From Candidatus Iainarchaeum sp. (GTDB lineage Archaea > Iainarchaeota > Iainarchaeia > Iainarchaeales > JAFGBZ01): 6,299 nucleotides of DNA. Location of the stretch: NCBI GenBank assembly GCA_016218635.1, contig JACRDJ010000086.1:1-6299 (forward strand), written 5' to 3'. The position numbers were made by a program, and so were the translations under genes. The notes below the pieces were generated by a model. That model made no database searches, was not told the origin of the DNA, and saw nothing but the letters and a program-made list of their open reading frames with translations. Shown here piece after piece: positions 6,176 to 6,299 of the stretch. The stretch's first letter is position 1, and each line of letters starts with the position of its first letter.

Positions 6176-6184
6176 TTATTTAAA
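6176..6184 (-). promoter_or_regulatory. Probable TATA box of the pilin operon
   Basis: The minus strand reads TTTAAATAA, close to the archaeal TATA consensus. Its centre is about 32 nt from the ATG, so initiation 22-27 nt downstream would fall at about 6158-6153, at or within the Shine-Dalgarno, giving a very short leader. A weaker AT-rich element, TTATTTTTG at 6220-6212, would give a longer leader of about 40 nt and is an alternative. Confidence 0.5.
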
Positions 6185-6191
6185 CCTGCCA

Positions 6192-6210
6192 CCGGCATGA
6201 AAAACGCCGG
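6192..6210. repeat. Short inverted repeat between divergent promoters
   Basis: CCGGC at 6192-6196 and GCCGG at 6206-6210 form a 5-bp perfect inverted repeat with a 9-base A-rich spacer. It lies between the pilin-operon TATA and the tRNA promoter. It could be a small operator, but an arm this short may arise by chance. Confidence 0.3.
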
Positions 6211-6223
6211 ACAAAAATAAGTT

Positions 6224-6231
6224 CTTTTAAG
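6224..6231 (+). promoter_or_regulatory. Possible TATA element of the tRNA gene
   Basis: CTTTTAAG is centred about 28 nt upstream of the mature tRNA 5' end at 6256 and is preceded by A-rich sequence (AAAAATAAG) that could act as a BRE. The position suits an archaeal tRNA promoter; the match to consensus is moderate. Confidence 0.4.
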
Positions 6232-6255
6232 CGTTTGGTATCCATCTCCATTCAT

Positions 6256-6299
6256 GCGGCTGTGATGTAGCGGTAGCATAAGAGCTTCCCAACGCCGTC
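6256..6299 (+). tRNA. tRNA-Gly(CCC), 5' part only, probably intron-containing or split; truncated by window edge
   Basis: The acceptor 5' strand is GCGGCTG (6256-6262), followed by TG (positions 8-9) and a D-arm ATGT/GCAT enclosing AGCGGTA with the invariant GG. The anticodon-stem 5' strand AGAGC is at 6281-6285 and the loop TTCCCAA at 6286-6292, giving anticodon CCC (6288-6290), which reads the Gly codon GGG. In tRNA-Gly genes with AGAGCTTCCCAA the next bases should be GCTCT to close the stem. Here they are CGCCGTC, which cannot pair. The simplest reading is an archaeal intron starting at the usual 37/38 site, with the 3' exon beyond the window. A split tRNA half or a pseudogene remains possible. 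The identity call rests on the anticodon and the GCGG acceptor start. Confidence 0.72.

Noticed and set aside
1..6299. CRISPR arrays, insertion sequences, toxin-antitoxin or defence genes
   Set aside because: No direct repeats with spacers, terminal inverted repeats, transposase motifs or small antitoxin-like gene pairs were seen. All substantial coding capacity is explained by the pilus-related genes.

Overview
The window looks archaeal. Five consecutive minus-strand genes begin with class III (type IV pilin-like) signal sequences, in which Lys/Arg-Gly precedes a hydrophobic segment. Start codons sit about four bases after GGTGAT-like Shine-Dalgarno sequences, promoters are TATA-type, and a tRNA-Gly 5' half at the right edge appears to be interrupted in the anticodon loop. 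Base composition is moderate. Compact overlapping genes and a conserved pilin-like ORF pattern fit a DPANN or euryarchaeal genome, but the sequence alone does not fix the lineage.

Layout, in transcription order on the minus strand. (1) At 6148-1281 lies a tight run of five genes: two small class III pilin-like proteins (138 and 119 aa), a 167-aa pilin-like protein, an 882-aa modular protein carrying a von Willebrand factor A (VWA) domain, and a 324-aa Cys-containing pilin-like protein. Gaps are at most 5 nt, and three of the four junctions overlap. A TATA box precedes the first gene. (2) A 68-nt gap holds a second TATA box. (3) A two-gene unit follows: a 240-aa protein with a C-terminal winged-helix-like domain, overlapping by 20 nt the start of a type II/IV secretion ATPase (FlaI/GspE/TadA superfamily) that runs off the left edge. 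On the plus strand at the right edge, the 5' part of a tRNA-Gly(CCC) gene diverges from the pilin operon.

How they may work together: the ATPase would power assembly of a type IV pilus-like filament. The five pilin-like proteins would supply its subunits or tip complex. The VWA protein, a pilin stalk grafted to a metal-dependent adhesion fold, is the probable tip adhesin. The platform protein and prepilin peptidase are not in the window and may lie left of position 1 or elsewhere.

The most unusual element is the VWA protein. Its VWA fold is interrupted just after the DxSxS metal-binding motif by about 230 residues holding two tandem beta-rich repeats, which places extra domains beside the predicted ligand-binding face. 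A second point of interest is the tRNA-Gly, whose 5' half is canonical to the anticodon but is followed by bases that cannot close the anticodon stem.
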